From positions 2,923,752-2,987,751 of the forward strand of contig NC_005085.1 in assembly GCF_000007705.1 (NCBI RefSeq): a stretch of 64,000 nt of DNA. The letters are read 5' to 3'. Origin of the DNA: Chromobacterium violaceum ATCC 12472 (GTDB lineage: Bacteria > Pseudomonadota > Gammaproteobacteria > Burkholderiales > Chromobacteriaceae). A program made the position numbers and the translations under genes. Of this stretch, positions 25,625 to 33,534 are shown piece by piece; position 1 is the stretch's first letter; each line of letters opens with the position of its first letter. The notes beneath the pieces are model-generated. The model had not been told where the DNA came from. It saw only the letters and a list, made by a program, of their open reading frames with translations, and did no database searches.

Positions 25625-27082
25625 TTAGAAACGGTAGTTGTATTGCACGCCGATCAGCTGCAGATAAGTCTTGTAGCTGCCCTTGACCGTGCCGCCGTTG
25701 CCGGTGCACAGAGAGCCATCAGCCTTTTGACCGGTCGGATTGCAGGAATCGGTGTAGTTGACGTTGGCGTTCTTGAAGTCGATGAAGCTGTAGGCCAGGT
25801 CGATCGAGCTCTGCTTGTTGATCTTGTAGTTGGCGCCCAACGACAGCCAGAGGCGGTCGCTGTCCGGCAGAGCCGGATGGCGCTGGTCGTCCGACTGCAC
25901 CGGCGACTGCTCCCAGGCCACGCCGCCGCGCAGCATCCAGGCATCGTTCAGCTGGTAGTTGGAGCCGAACGACAGGCGCCAGGTGTCCTTCCAGTTCTGG
26001 TGCAGTATCAGATCGCCCTGAGCCGGCGTGCTGTATTGCTTGATGTCGATCTGCTGCAGCTGCGAGTTGCGCACCCAGGTGGCGTCGGCCATCAGCGCCA
26101 CTTTCGGGTTCAACTGATGGAAGAAGTTGGCGGACACGGTTTCCGGGGTGGTCACATCAACAGAGGCAGATGCATTCGGGTGCTTTGCCTTGGCAGCGGC
26201 GGCGGCAGACAGTGGAATGCCGAATGGAACCATGCTGCCGGTCACATTGTTAAAAGTCCAAGTCGAACTACCCGTCAACTTCTGCTTGATACTGGAACGG
26301 TAAGCCAAACCAAAGCGGGTATTTTCGTCCAGTTGGAACATATAACCGACATTCCAGCCAAAGCCCCAATCATTACCCTCTACGTGCGCGAGGCCATCCC
26401 CCCTTACTCCTGCGGCCTTCAGCATGCCCATAGCAGTAGCGATGTTGCCGGGAGTAACTCCGCCAGGCAGGCCCTTTGCAACACTCAATGCCAACCCAGA
26501 CGTTGCATCCGCCATCTGCTCCAGCGTCGCATCCATATACTGGGCGGACACGCCGAAGCCGAAGGAGTGGCGCTCATCCAGCTTGAAGGAAATGGACGGG
26601 TTGATGTTCAGCGACTGCAGGTTGACGCTCTTCAGTGCGTAGCGGCCGGCCCAGTCGAAGCCGTAGTCCAGCTTGGCGCCGTAAGGCACGTACATGCCGA
26701 TGCCGGCGGTGATCTTGTCGTTGATCTTGTGCGACAGGTAGAAAGTCGGCGCGGCCACGGCCTTAGGCGCGAAGGTGCCGCCGTTGCCGCCGCCGGTGGG
26801 CTGGCCCAGCACGTTCCTGGAGCCGTTGTCGGTGTATTCGGAATGCGGCACCACCAGGGTGCCGCCGATCACGAGCTGGGTGCCGTCCAGCCGGGACAGG
26901 CCGGCCGGGTTGGTGAAGATGGTGGAAGGATCATTGGCTTCGGCGCCGTTCGCGTGCGCGGTGCCCTGGCCGGAGACGCTCTGCGAGCCGAACTGATAAC
27001 CCGAGGCCGCGGCCTGAGTCGATGCCAGACCGAGCGCGGTGCCCATGATCATCACGGACAGGCTGAGATGCTTGAGCTTCAT
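25625..27082 (-). CDS. fadL: FadL-type outer-membrane long-chain fatty acid transporter
   Basis: A 485-residue precursor with a signal peptide (about 1-26) and the FadL/OMPP1 opening: SGYQFGSQSVSGQGTAHA, then NDPSTIFTNPAGLSRL, the NPA-type motif of the hatch domain. Alternating beta strands and a terminal Phe (YNYRF) mark a barrel. An insert near residues 190-230 and another near 290-310 are less conserved and have lower G+C than the rest. It brings exogenous fatty acids across the outer membrane. The start at 27082 follows GAGGGAAG. Upstream are a PsrA-like palindrome (27202-27215) and a second long inverted repeat (27121-27147). Confidence 0.93.
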   Translation of the reverse strand: MKLKHLSLSVMIMGTALGLASTQAAASGYQFGSQSVSGQGTAHANGAEANDPSTIFTNPAGLSRLDGTQLVIGGTLVVPHSEYTDNGSRNVLGQPTGGGNGGTFAPKAVAAPTFYLSHKINDKITAGIGMYVPYGAKLDYGFDWAGRYALKSVNLQSLNINPSISFKLDERHSFGFGVSAQYMDATLEQMADATSGLALSVAKGLPGGVTPGNIATAMGMLKAAGVRGDGLAHVEGNDWGFGWNVGYMFQLDENTRFGLAYRSSIKQKLTGSSTWTFNNVTGSMVPFGIPLSAAAAAKAKHPNASASVDVTTPETVSANFFHQLNPKVALMADATWVRNSQLQQIDIKQYSTPAQGDLILHQNWKDTWRLSFGSNYQLNDAWMLRGGVAWEQSPVQSDDQRHPALPDSDRLWLSLGANYKINKQSSIDLAYSFIDFKNANVNYTDSCNPTGQKADGSLCTGNGGTVKGSYKTYLQLIGVQYNYRF

Positions 27083-27120
27083 GCTTCCCTCTCTTTTGTA
27101 GCTTGGATATTTTCATTAAC

Positions 27121-27147
27121 GATGACTCGGTCATTGACCGAATCATC
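27121..27147. promoter_or_regulatory. 27-base inverted repeat in the fadL leader
   Basis: A near-perfect palindrome: GATGA at 27121-27125 pairs with TCATC at 27143-27147, and TCGGTCA (27127-27133) with TGACCGA (27135-27141) around one central T. Only one symmetric pair (C27126/A27142) mismatches. It lies 38 bases upstream of the fadL ATG, so it could be a TetR-type operator or an RNA hairpin in the leader. Confidence 0.6.
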
Positions 27148-27201
27148 GCCGATGCTACCAGAGAATTAGAGCAATCCAACCAGATATCAGAGCTTTTGTT
27201 C

Positions 27202-27215
27202 CAAACGTTCGTTTA
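27202..27215. promoter_or_regulatory. PsrA-like operator upstream of fadL
   Basis: CAAAC-GTTC-GTTTA has the perfect AAAC-N4-GTTT core of the PsrA consensus (G/C)AAAC-N2-4-GTTT(G/C). It lies 120 bases upstream of the fadL start in the fadL-thioesterase gap. The PsrA-like TetR gene at 30279 is the likely binder. Confidence 0.65.
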
Positions 27216-27259
27216 ATGCAACATTTCCACAACAATTTGTTGCAGGCCTCACATTTGGA

Positions 27260-27637
27260 CTAGGCGTCGCCCAGCAATCTGGACTTGCCTTCGGCGTCGA
27301 CCGCGACGAAAGTCGCGATCACTTCCGTGATGCGCACGTGCGAGCCGTCCATGCGCTCGGCCTCGACGGAAATCTTCAGCGTGATCGATTTCTGGCCGAT
27401 GCGCAGGCGCTCCACGTACATGTCCACCACGTCGCCCAGCAGGATGGGCGCGGCGAACTGAAAAGCGTTGACCGCCACGGTCGTCACCGGCCCGCGGGAC
27501 AAACGCTCGGCATCCAGGCTGCCGGCCATGTCGATCTGGCTCATCAGCCAGCCCGCCTGCACCCGGCCGTAAGCGTTGGTGCTGGTGGGCAAGGCGCGCA
27601 CCCGCAATACCGGCGTCCGGTGTTCCTGCTGTTCCAT
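27260..27637 (-). CDS. Acyl-CoA thioesterase, YciA-like hot-dog fold
   Basis: A 125-residue single hot-dog domain with the YciA/acyl-CoA thioesterase pattern: TNAYGRVQAGWLMSQIDMAG (about 20-39, central helix with catalytic Asp), then VNAFQFAAPILLGDVVDMY and a beta sheet ending FVAVD. It hydrolyses acyl-CoA to free acid and CoA. It lies between fadE and fadL on the same strand, suggesting control of the acyl-CoA pool during beta-oxidation. The start at 27637 gives normal family length. The paralogue assignment (YciA or another) is uncertain. Confidence 0.88.
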   Translation of the reverse strand: MEQQEHRTPVLRVRALPTSTNAYGRVQAGWLMSQIDMAGSLDAERLSRGPVTTVAVNAFQFAAPILLGDVVDMYVERLRIGQKSITLKISVEAERMDGSHVRITEVIATFVAVDAEGKSRLLGDA

Positions 27638-27675
27638 TCCCTACCCCTTGAAAAAGCCTGGCGCTGAGAAAAACA

Positions 27676-27692
27676 GCCGCGCTGGACGCGGC
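27676..27692 (-). terminator. Terminator downstream of fadE
   Basis: The stem GCCGCG / CGCGGC with loop CTGGA is followed on the minus strand by TGTTTTTC. A second perfect 10-base hairpin (CGCCGGATGC 27705-27714 / GCATCCGGCG 27720-27729) sits just upstream of it in the transcript. Together they probably separate fadE from the thioesterase gene. Confidence 0.7.
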
Positions 27693-27750
27693 CGCTTTGC
27701 TCAACGCCGGATGCATGCGGCATCCGGCGCATGGTACCACGTTGCCCGAA

Positions 27751-30204
27751 TTAGAAAATCAGGCGCTGCAGCAATTTGTCGTCATGCTGCTCCAGCTTCT
27801 TGTCGAAGTCGTCCACCATGATCACGTCGCGCTTCAGCTTGCGGGCTCGGGTGACGGCGTCGAATTCTTCCTGGTTGATCAGGCCGGTCTGCAAGGCCTC
27901 CGCCAGGCGCTCGCGCGCGGTGATGGACTTGAACTTGCCGTCGCGCGCCAGCTTGCGCAGCTTCTGCTCCACCGGCTCGGTGGCCAGGATGGCTTGCAAG
28001 GCGTGGTCCAGCACGCCGACCGGATCCGCCTCGGACTTAGGCACGTACATGCCGCGGGTCAGGCGCTCGCGGGTGGCGCCCGGCTCCATCATGGCGCGGG
28101 CCACCTTGGTGCCGGTGCGGTCGGACGCCGGCTTCAGCGTCAGGCCCCACGGGAAGATCACGCGGCGCAGAATCCAGGCCAGGCCGCGGCTGGGCAGGTT
28201 GGCCAGGAAGCCGTCCATCGCCACCTGCACGTCGTACAGCGCGTTCTCCACCGCCCAGCTCATCACGGCGATGTCTTCCTTGGGCGCGCCGTCGCGCTCG
28301 AAGCGCTTCAGCGACGCGGTGGCGATGTACAGGCCGGACAGCATGTCGCCCAGGCGGGCGGACAGCTTCTCCCGGAACTTCAGCGAGCCGCCCAGGCTGA
28401 ACATGGCCATGTCGGACAGCAGCGCGAAGGCGCTGGACAAGCGGGTGACGCGCTTGTAGTAGGCCGCGGTGGCGCCGCCCCTGGGGCTGGACGCGAGGCA
28501 GGCGCCGGTCAGGCCCAGCCACAGCGAGCGCACGAAATTGCTGATCACGAAGTTGATGTGGCCGGTAATCGCCTTGTCGAACTCGGCGCCGTCGTTGGCC
28601 ATCGCCGACTTCATCTCGCGCAGCACGAACGGGTGGCAGCGGATCGCGCCCTGGCCGTAGATGATCATCGAACGGGTCAGGATGTTGGCGCCTTCCACGG
28701 TGATGCCGATCGGGATCGCCTGGTAGCCGCGCGCCAGGTAGTTGCGCGGACCCAGCACCACGGCCTTGCCGCCATGCACGTCCATCGCGTCGTTCAGCGT
28801 TTTGCGCATGCGCTCGGTGTTGTGGTACTTCAGGATGGCGGACAGCACCGACGGCTTCTCGCCGTTGTCCAGGCCGGTCAAGGCCAGGTCCTGCGACGCC
28901 TCCATCTGGTAGGTATAGCCGCCGATGCGGGCCATCGCCTCGTCCACGCCCTCGAACTTGCCGATAGGCAGGCCGAACTGGTCGCGGATGCGGGCGTAGG
29001 CGCCCGTGGTCCAGGTGGTCAGCTTGCCGCAGGCCACGGACATCGCCGGCAGCGAGATGCAGCGGCCGACCGACAGGCATTCCACCAGCATGCGCCAGCC
29101 TTGGCCGGCGTAGTCGCGGCCGCCGATGATCCAGTCCAGCGGAATGAACACATCCTTGCCCCAGGTGGGGCCGTTCATGAAGGCGGAGCCGCCCGGGAAG
29201 TGGCGGCGGCCGATTTCGACGCCCTCGTGCTCCGTCGGCACCAGCGCGCAGGTGATGCCGATGTCTTCCTTGTCGCCCAGCAGATGCTCAGGGTCGTACA
29301 TCTTGAACGCCAGACCCAGAATGGTGGCCACCGGAGCCAGCGTGATCCAGCGCTTCTCCCAGCTGATGCGCACGCCCAGCACGTTCTCGAAACGTTCGCC
29401 GGTGCGTGGATGGGTGTAGGAGCCGCGGCAGACCACGCCGTAGTCCGGGATGGCGCCGGCGTCGGAGCCGGCATACGGGCTGGTCAGCGCGAAGCACGGC
29501 ACTTCCACGCCCTTGGCCAGGCGCGGCAGGTAGTAGTCCTTCTGCTCCTCGGTGCCGTAATGCTGCAGCAGCTCGCCCGGTCCGAGCGAGTTGGGCACCA
29601 TCACCGACACGGCAGCCGTGCCGCCGCGGGTGGCGATCTTGGTCACCACCTTGGCGTGCGCGTAGTTGGAGAACTCCAGGCCGCCGTACTTCTTCTTGAC
29701 GATCATGCCCAGGAAGCCATGATCCTTGATGAACTGCCAAACTTCCGGCGGCAGATCCTTCAGCTCGTGGGTGATCTTCCAGTCGTCGATCATGCCGCAC
29801 AGCTGCTCGGTCGGACCGTCGATGAAGGCCTGCTCTTCCGGAGACAGCTTGGGATCCGGAAAAGACAGCAGGCGCTGGTAATCCGGCTTGCCGGAGAACA
29901 GGTCGCGGTCCCACCACACCGTGCCGGCGTTGATGGCCTCCTGCTCGGTCTGCGACATCGCAGGCGTGATTTTCTTGAACACGCCGAATACCGGGCCGGT
30001 AAATACGGCGCGGCGCAGCGGCACGATGTTGAGCACCGCGGCGACCGCGGCGAAAACCGCCCAGGCGGCGACAGGCAGCGGACAGTGGAATACGAACTGG
30101 AGCGCGGCGAGCCAGGCGGCGACACCCACGGTCCAGACCAGCACCGGCGCGGCGAAGTAAGCCAGCGCGCCGAGCAGCACGACCAGAAGAACGGCAGCAA
30201 TCAT
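27751..30204 (-). CDS. fadE: Acyl-CoA dehydrogenase, membrane-associated
   Basis: An 817-residue FadE (E. coli 814). Two N-terminal hydrophobic segments (about 3-27 and 32-62) anchor it to the membrane. The acyl-CoA dehydrogenase core (about 120-520) shows FALTSPYAGSDAG and the later VEGANILTRSMIIYGQGAIR flavin/catalytic region; a C-terminal DUF1974 part follows. It performs the first oxidation of fatty acyl-CoA. It follows the PsrA-like regulator gene by 74 bases that contain a hairpin (30233-30240 / 30271-30278), so it may be cotranscribed with, or attenuated after, that gene. Confidence 0.95.
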   Translation of the reverse strand: MIAAVLLVVLLGALAYFAAPVLVWTVGVAAWLAALQFVFHCPLPVAAWAVFAAVAAVLNIVPLRRAVFTGPVFGVFKKITPAMSQTEQEAINAGTVWWDRDLFSGKPDYQRLLSFPDPKLSPEEQAFIDGPTEQLCGMIDDWKITHELKDLPPEVWQFIKDHGFLGMIVKKKYGGLEFSNYAHAKVVTKIATRGGTAAVSVMVPNSLGPGELLQHYGTEEQKDYYLPRLAKGVEVPCFALTSPYAGSDAGAIPDYGVVCRGSYTHPRTGERFENVLGVRISWEKRWITLAPVATILGLAFKMYDPEHLLGDKEDIGITCALVPTEHEGVEIGRRHFPGGSAFMNGPTWGKDVFIPLDWIIGGRDYAGQGWRMLVECLSVGRCISLPAMSVACGKLTTWTTGAYARIRDQFGLPIGKFEGVDEAMARIGGYTYQMEASQDLALTGLDNGEKPSVLSAILKYHNTERMRKTLNDAMDVHGGKAVVLGPRNYLARGYQAIPIGITVEGANILTRSMIIYGQGAIRCHPFVLREMKSAMANDGAEFDKAITGHINFVISNFVRSLWLGLTGACLASSPRGGATAAYYKRVTRLSSAFALLSDMAMFSLGGSLKFREKLSARLGDMLSGLYIATASLKRFERDGAPKEDIAVMSWAVENALYDVQVAMDGFLANLPSRGLAWILRRVIFPWGLTLKPASDRTGTKVARAMMEPGATRERLTRGMYVPKSEADPVGVLDHALQAILATEPVEQKLRKLARDGKFKSITARERLAEALQTGLINQEEFDAVTRARKLKRDVIMVDDFDKKLEQHDDKLLQRLIF

Positions 30205-30232
30205 TGTGTTTACCCTCGTGTTGACCCCTCAG

Positions 30233-30278
30233 TTCCGCATGCGCCGCCTTGCTGTTGTAATTGGCGGGCGATGCGGAA
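30233..30278 (-). other. Inverted repeat between the TetR gene and fadE
   Basis: Arms TTCCGCAT (30233-30240) and ATGCGGAA (30271-30278), with inner CGCC/GGCG pairing, fold directly after the TetR stop codon. No T-run follows on the minus strand, so it is more likely an RNA stability or partial-termination element than a full terminator. Confidence 0.5.
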
Positions 30279-30965
30279 TCAGCTTTCGACGGGCGCGACC
30301 AGACCGGCAATCACGAAAGGCACCAGATATTTGACGATCATGTCCGGATCCCTGGCGGTAACGATCTGGCTGCGCGTGAAGATTTTCAGCACATCGTTGC
30401 CGGCGAAGGCGTTGAACATGACGCTGAAGGCGAGGTGCATGCGCCAGGCGAGCTGCTCCGACTCCAGGTGCGGCAGCGCCCGTTGGAAGGCGCTGGTATA
30501 GCGCTGCACGAACACGCTGTACTGCTGCGAGATGGTCTCGCGCAGCAGGCGGTGGTTTTCCACCAGGGTCCGCGACAGCAGGCGCACGAACATGGCGCCG
30601 CCGCGCGACGGGTCCTTGGACAGAGCCAGACAGGGCCGTATGAACGACAGCACCAGCTGCTCCAGCGGCAGGACGCCTTCCCGCGCCTCCAGCGTATCCA
30701 GTTCCGCCAGGCAATCTTCCAGCAAGGGCGCCAGCCTGCGCAGAAACACGGATTCGAACAACGCATCCTTGGAGCCGAAGTGATAGTTCACCGCGGCCAG
30801 ATTCACCTCGGCCTGCTGGGTGATCATGCGCAGAGACGTCGCCTCGAAGCCGTGCTCCACGAACAGACGCTCAGCGACGTCCAGGATGCGGGTTGCGGTA
30901 TCGGGACGGTTGCCCTCCATGATCTCCAGAGCCTTTGTTGTGTTTTGTGATTTGGTCTTGCTCAT
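30279..30965 (-). CDS. psrA: TetR-family regulator, PsrA-like, of fatty-acid genes
   Basis: A 228-residue TetR regulator. The helix-turn-helix (about 25-70) includes ATSLRMITQQAEVNLAAVNY, and the C-terminal ligand domain has the LSRTLVENHRLLRE segment typical of the PsrA group. PsrA senses long-chain acyl groups and derepresses beta-oxidation in Pseudomonas. Support here is positional: it heads a minus-strand block with fadE, thioesterase, fadL, fadB and fadA, and AAAC-N4-GTTT palindromes lie at its own promoter and before fadL. The N-terminal extension before the HTH (about 20 residues) is Lys/Thr/Asn-rich. The symbol is assigned by analogy. Confidence 0.82.
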   Translation of the reverse strand: MSKTKSQNTTKALEIMEGNRPDTATRILDVAERLFVEHGFEATSLRMITQQAEVNLAAVNYHFGSKDALFESVFLRRLAPLLEDCLAELDTLEAREGVLPLEQLVLSFIRPCLALSKDPSRGGAMFVRLLSRTLVENHRLLRETISQQYSVFVQRYTSAFQRALPHLESEQLAWRMHLAFSVMFNAFAGNDVLKIFTRSQIVTARDPDMIVKYLVPFVIAGLVAPVES

Positions 30966-30987
30966 CTCAGCTTTCGAACAAGCGTTT

Positions 30988-31018
30988 CAAACTTACGTTT
31001 TAACTTGATCGATGTCAA
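30988..31018 (-). promoter_or_regulatory. Promoter and PsrA-like operator of the TetR gene
   Basis: On the minus strand a perfect -35 TTGACA (31013-31018) is followed after 17 bases by TAAGTT (30990-30995) as a -10. The operator-like CAAAC-TTAC-GTTTT (30988-31001) covers the -10, and a second weaker copy AAC-N4-GTT lies at 30977-30986. This is the geometry of autorepression. Confidence 0.65.
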
Positions 31019-31063
31019 GGCATGTCCCTCTTGCCTCGCCATCCACCGCTCAGGGCACACGAA

Positions 31064-31094
31064 AAACGGCAGTCCGTATTTTAGACTGCCGTTT
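31064..31094. terminator. Terminator of metZ, bidirectional
   Basis: An 11-base stem (AAACGGCAGTC / GACTGCCGTTT) with a 9-base loop. On the minus strand it ends in TTTTTC after the metZ stop 24 bases upstream. Confidence 0.85.
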
Positions 31095-31118
31095 GAATGA
31101 AACACGCGTTAAAAGGGC

Positions 31119-32303
31119 TTAGTCAAGGCCCCGCAACAGATCTTGTTGAAGGTCCCGTACATTTTCCAGGCCGACGCTGACGCGCAACAGCCCCTCGACG
31201 ATGCCGGCGCGCTCGCGCGCCTCCTGCGTCACGCGGGCGTGGGTGGTGCTGGCCGGATGAGTGAGGGTGGTTTTCACATCGCCCAGATTGGCGGTGCGCG
31301 AGATCACCCTGACCGCGTCCACCACTTTCCACGCGGCCTTGCGGCCGCCCTTGACCACGAAGGACACCACCGCTCCGCCGCTCTTCTGCTGGCGCAGCGC
31401 CAGCTCGTGCTGGGGGTGGCTCTCCAGGCCCGGGTAATAGACGCGCTCCACATTGGGCTGCGCCTCCAGCCAGCGCGCCAGCTCCAGCGCGTTGGCGCTG
31501 TGCTTCTCCATCCGCAGGTGCAGCGTCTCCAAACCGGACAGCAGCGTCCAGGCATTGAACGGCGCCAGCGAGGGACCGGCGGCGCGCACGTGCAAATAGA
31601 CCTGCTCGACCAGCTTGTCGCTGCCGACCACCGCCCCGCCCATCACCCGGCCATGGCCGTCGATGAACTTGGTGGCGGAATGCATGACCAGATCGGCGCC
31701 CAGTTTCAACGGCTGCTGCAAGGCCGGCGAACAGAAGCTGTTGTCCACCACCAGCAGCGCGCCATGCGCGTGGGCGATGTCGGCGATGGCCGCGATGTCG
31801 GCCACTTCGGTCAAGGGATTGGACGGCGTCTCCAGGAACAGCAGCTTGGTGTTCGGCCGCAGCGCCTCCCGCCAGGCGGACAGGTCGCGCGCGTCGACGA
31901 AGTCGGTGGCCACGGCGAACTTGGCCAACTGGTTGGCGAACAGATTGGTGGTGGAGCCGAACAGGCTTTGCGACGACACGATGTGGTCGCCAGCCTGCAG
32001 CAAAGTCATCATGATGGCCTGGATCGCCGCCATGCCGGTGGCGGTGGCGATGGCGCGCTCCCCGCCCTCCATCTGCGCCAGCCTATGCTGGAACGCGGCG
32101 ACGGTCGGATTGGTGAAGCGGGAATAGGTGTAGCCGTCGATCTCGCCCAGGAACATCGCCGCCGCCTGCGCGGCCGATTCGTAGGTGAAGCTGGACGTCA
32201 GGAACAGGCCCTGGCTGTGCTCGTTGAACTGGCTGGTTTCCAACCCGGCCCGGATGGCCAGGGTTTCAGGGTGCAGCGGAAGATGCGGCGCGTCGGATGC
32301 CAT
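31119..32303 (-). CDS. metZ: O-succinylhomoserine sulfhydrylase
   Basis: A 394-residue PLP enzyme of the Cys/Met-metabolism family that makes homocysteine from O-succinylhomoserine and sulfide. Visible are TLAIRAGLETSQFNEHSQG (about 13-31), the substrate loop YTYSRFTNPTVAAF, and PLP-Lys in HSATKFIDGHGRVMGG. The N-terminus and the GRVMGG loop match MetZ better than MetB or MetC; a cystathionine gamma-synthase activity cannot be excluded from sequence. The start at 32303 follows a GAGAG purine run; the frame is open to 32393 but that extension crosses a leader palindrome. It is a single gene with its own terminator. Confidence 0.92.
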   Translation of the reverse strand: MASDAPHLPLHPETLAIRAGLETSQFNEHSQGLFLTSSFTYESAAQAAAMFLGEIDGYTYSRFTNPTVAAFQHRLAQMEGGERAIATATGMAAIQAIMMTLLQAGDHIVSSQSLFGSTTNLFANQLAKFAVATDFVDARDLSAWREALRPNTKLLFLETPSNPLTEVADIAAIADIAHAHGALLVVDNSFCSPALQQPLKLGADLVMHSATKFIDGHGRVMGGAVVGSDKLVEQVYLHVRAAGPSLAPFNAWTLLSGLETLHLRMEKHSANALELARWLEAQPNVERVYYPGLESHPQHELALRQQKSGGAVVSFVVKGGRKAAWKVVDAVRVISRTANLGDVKTTLTHPASTTHARVTQEARERAGIVEGLLRVSVGLENVRDLQQDLLRGLD

Positions 32304-32325
32304 GATGATTCTCTCTTTCTTTCTC

Positions 32326-32343
32326 GTCCGCCCTCGGGCGGAC
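32326..32343 (-). promoter_or_regulatory. Leader palindrome upstream of metZ
   Basis: The perfect inverted repeat GTCCGCCC-TC-GGGCGGAC is 22 bases before the metZ start. A second, AAACGC-C-GCGTTT, is at 32366-32378. Neither matches a SAM riboswitch or MetJ/MetR consensus that I recognise. Confidence 0.4.
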
Positions 32344-32466
32344 CGCATCCCGACATCTTGCCTGAAAACGCCGCGTTTACTAAATGCCGTCAAGCCATAT
32401 GCAACAACGCGCCGCGCTATTTGCCCAGGCGACCCAGCCGCGGCGCCTGGACGAGCGTCACCAAGC

Positions 32467-32910
32467 CTAGCCCAGCTCCTCCGGCAGCTGTAATTGCAGC
32501 TTGGTCTGCAGCAGCAGGTCCAGCGACAGATGGCCGCCGGCCTGCTGCAGCGCGATCAGCTCGTCGCGGTGCGCGCCGGCCAGCCGCGCCACCAGCTCCT
32601 CGCCCTTGGGCTGCAGATGCACTTCCACGCAGCGCCTGTCCTCGCGCCCCGGCTGGCGCCGCACCAGCATTTGCCCCTCGCAGCGGCTGACCAGCCCCAC
32701 CACGCTGTGATGATGGGACTGCAGCCGCTCCGCCAGTTCCGCCACCGTCGCCCAGCTGCGGCCCGGATAGCCTTTCAATTGCAGCAGCAGCAGGTACTGC
32801 AGCGGGGTGATGCCGTTATCCTGCGCCAGGTCCTCGCTGAACCGCAAAAAGCGGCGCAGCCGGTAGCGGAAATCCGCCAGCCGTTCAAAATCTTCCTTGT
32901 TCAAACTCAT
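32467..32910 (-). CDS. MarR-family transcriptional regulator
   Basis: A 147-residue winged-helix protein: N-terminal dimer helices, then the DNA-binding domain (about 50-105) with ATVAELAERLQSHHHSVVGLVSRCE and the wing DRRCVEVHLQPKG. The double His after Ser and a Cys in the recognition region are distinctive but not diagnostic of a ligand. It follows the DUF488 gene by 74 bases on the same strand. The shared promoter upstream of DUF488 contains a 17-base palindrome between the -35 and -10, so autorepression is likely. Confidence 0.9.
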   Translation of the reverse strand: MSLNKEDFERLADFRYRLRRFLRFSEDLAQDNGITPLQYLLLLQLKGYPGRSWATVAELAERLQSHHHSVVGLVSRCEGQMLVRRQPGREDRRCVEVHLQPKGEELVARLAGAHRDELIALQQAGGHLSLDLLLQTKLQLQLPEELG

Positions 32911-32984
32911 GCCATCGCTTCTATGCGGTGTATCCTGCGCCGCAGTCTAACGCATCGCCGGCCAATCGCCGACGGCCATGCCGT

Positions 32985-33368
32985 TCACGCCTCCGCGCCT
33001 TCGGCATGACGCTCGCGGTAGCGCGCCAGCAGAAAGTCGGCCAGGGCGCGCACCGGGCTGCGTTCGTCCGCCTCTCCGCTATGCAGCAGCACCAGCCCGC
33101 CCAGCTCCATCGCGTCCAGCAAGGGCTTCCAACGCGCCGGATTATTGCTCATATCCGCCCAGTAGATATCGCAGAAGGTCGACCAGCGCAAGGGCTGCAG
33201 GCGCATCCACGCCACCAGTTCCTCGGTCGGCATCACCCTAGGCAGCCAATGCCCAGCCGCAAGCGCCGAGCGCGGCAAACCGCGCGGCCACTTGCCGTCT
33301 ACCAGGAAAGCGCCTGCCGGCGGCTTTCTGCACCCCTCTACCCGTTCCAAGCGTATTTCGATTGCCAT
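32985..33368 (-). CDS. DUF488 family protein
   Basis: A 127-residue protein of the DUF488 type: IRLERVEGCRKPPAG near the N-terminus, WPRGLPRSAL (about 27-36), then LPRVMPTEELVAWM and a central helix with RWSTFCDIYWADM. The family is small, soluble and of unknown function, often linked to MarR or stress genes. Two start codons are possible; 33368 is preferred because AGGAG lies 9 bases before it, while 33374 leaves only 3. It is the first gene of a two-gene unit with the MarR regulator. Confidence 0.8.
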   Translation of the reverse strand: MAIEIRLERVEGCRKPPAGAFLVDGKWPRGLPRSALAAGHWLPRVMPTEELVAWMRLQPLRWSTFCDIYWADMSNNPARWKPLLDAMELGGLVLLHSGEADERSPVRALADFLLARYRERHAEGAEA

Positions 33369-33445
33369 GATCATTCACTCCTGTCCTGTGTTCGCACGCG
33401 CAAATCAGCCCCTCCGGCGCCTATCGCCTAATTTAGCTTTTAATT

Positions 33446-33475
33446 AAAATATCGCAGTGCGATATATGACGGCAA
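33446..33475 (-). promoter_or_regulatory. DUF488-marR promoter with 17-base operator
   Basis: On the minus strand TTGCCG (-35, 33470-33475) and TATTTT (-10, 33446-33451) are 18 bases apart. The perfect palindrome ATATCGCA-G-TGCGATAT (33449-33465) fills the spacer and overlaps the -10. This is a classic position for a repressor such as the MarR protein encoded second in the unit. Confidence 0.7.
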
Positions 33476-33489
33476 AAAAATTTATCCCT

Positions 33490-33518
33490 GCGCGGCGGAT
33501 GGGTGACATCCGCCGCGC
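33490..33518 (-). terminator. Terminator of the alcohol dehydrogenase gene
   Basis: A 12-base perfect stem (GCGCGGCGGATG / CATCCGCCGCGC) with a GGTGA loop lies 17 bases past the ADH stop. A TTTTTTT run follows about 9 bases later on the minus strand. Confidence 0.75.
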
Positions 33519-33534
33519 CGCCTTCCCGCTCCCG

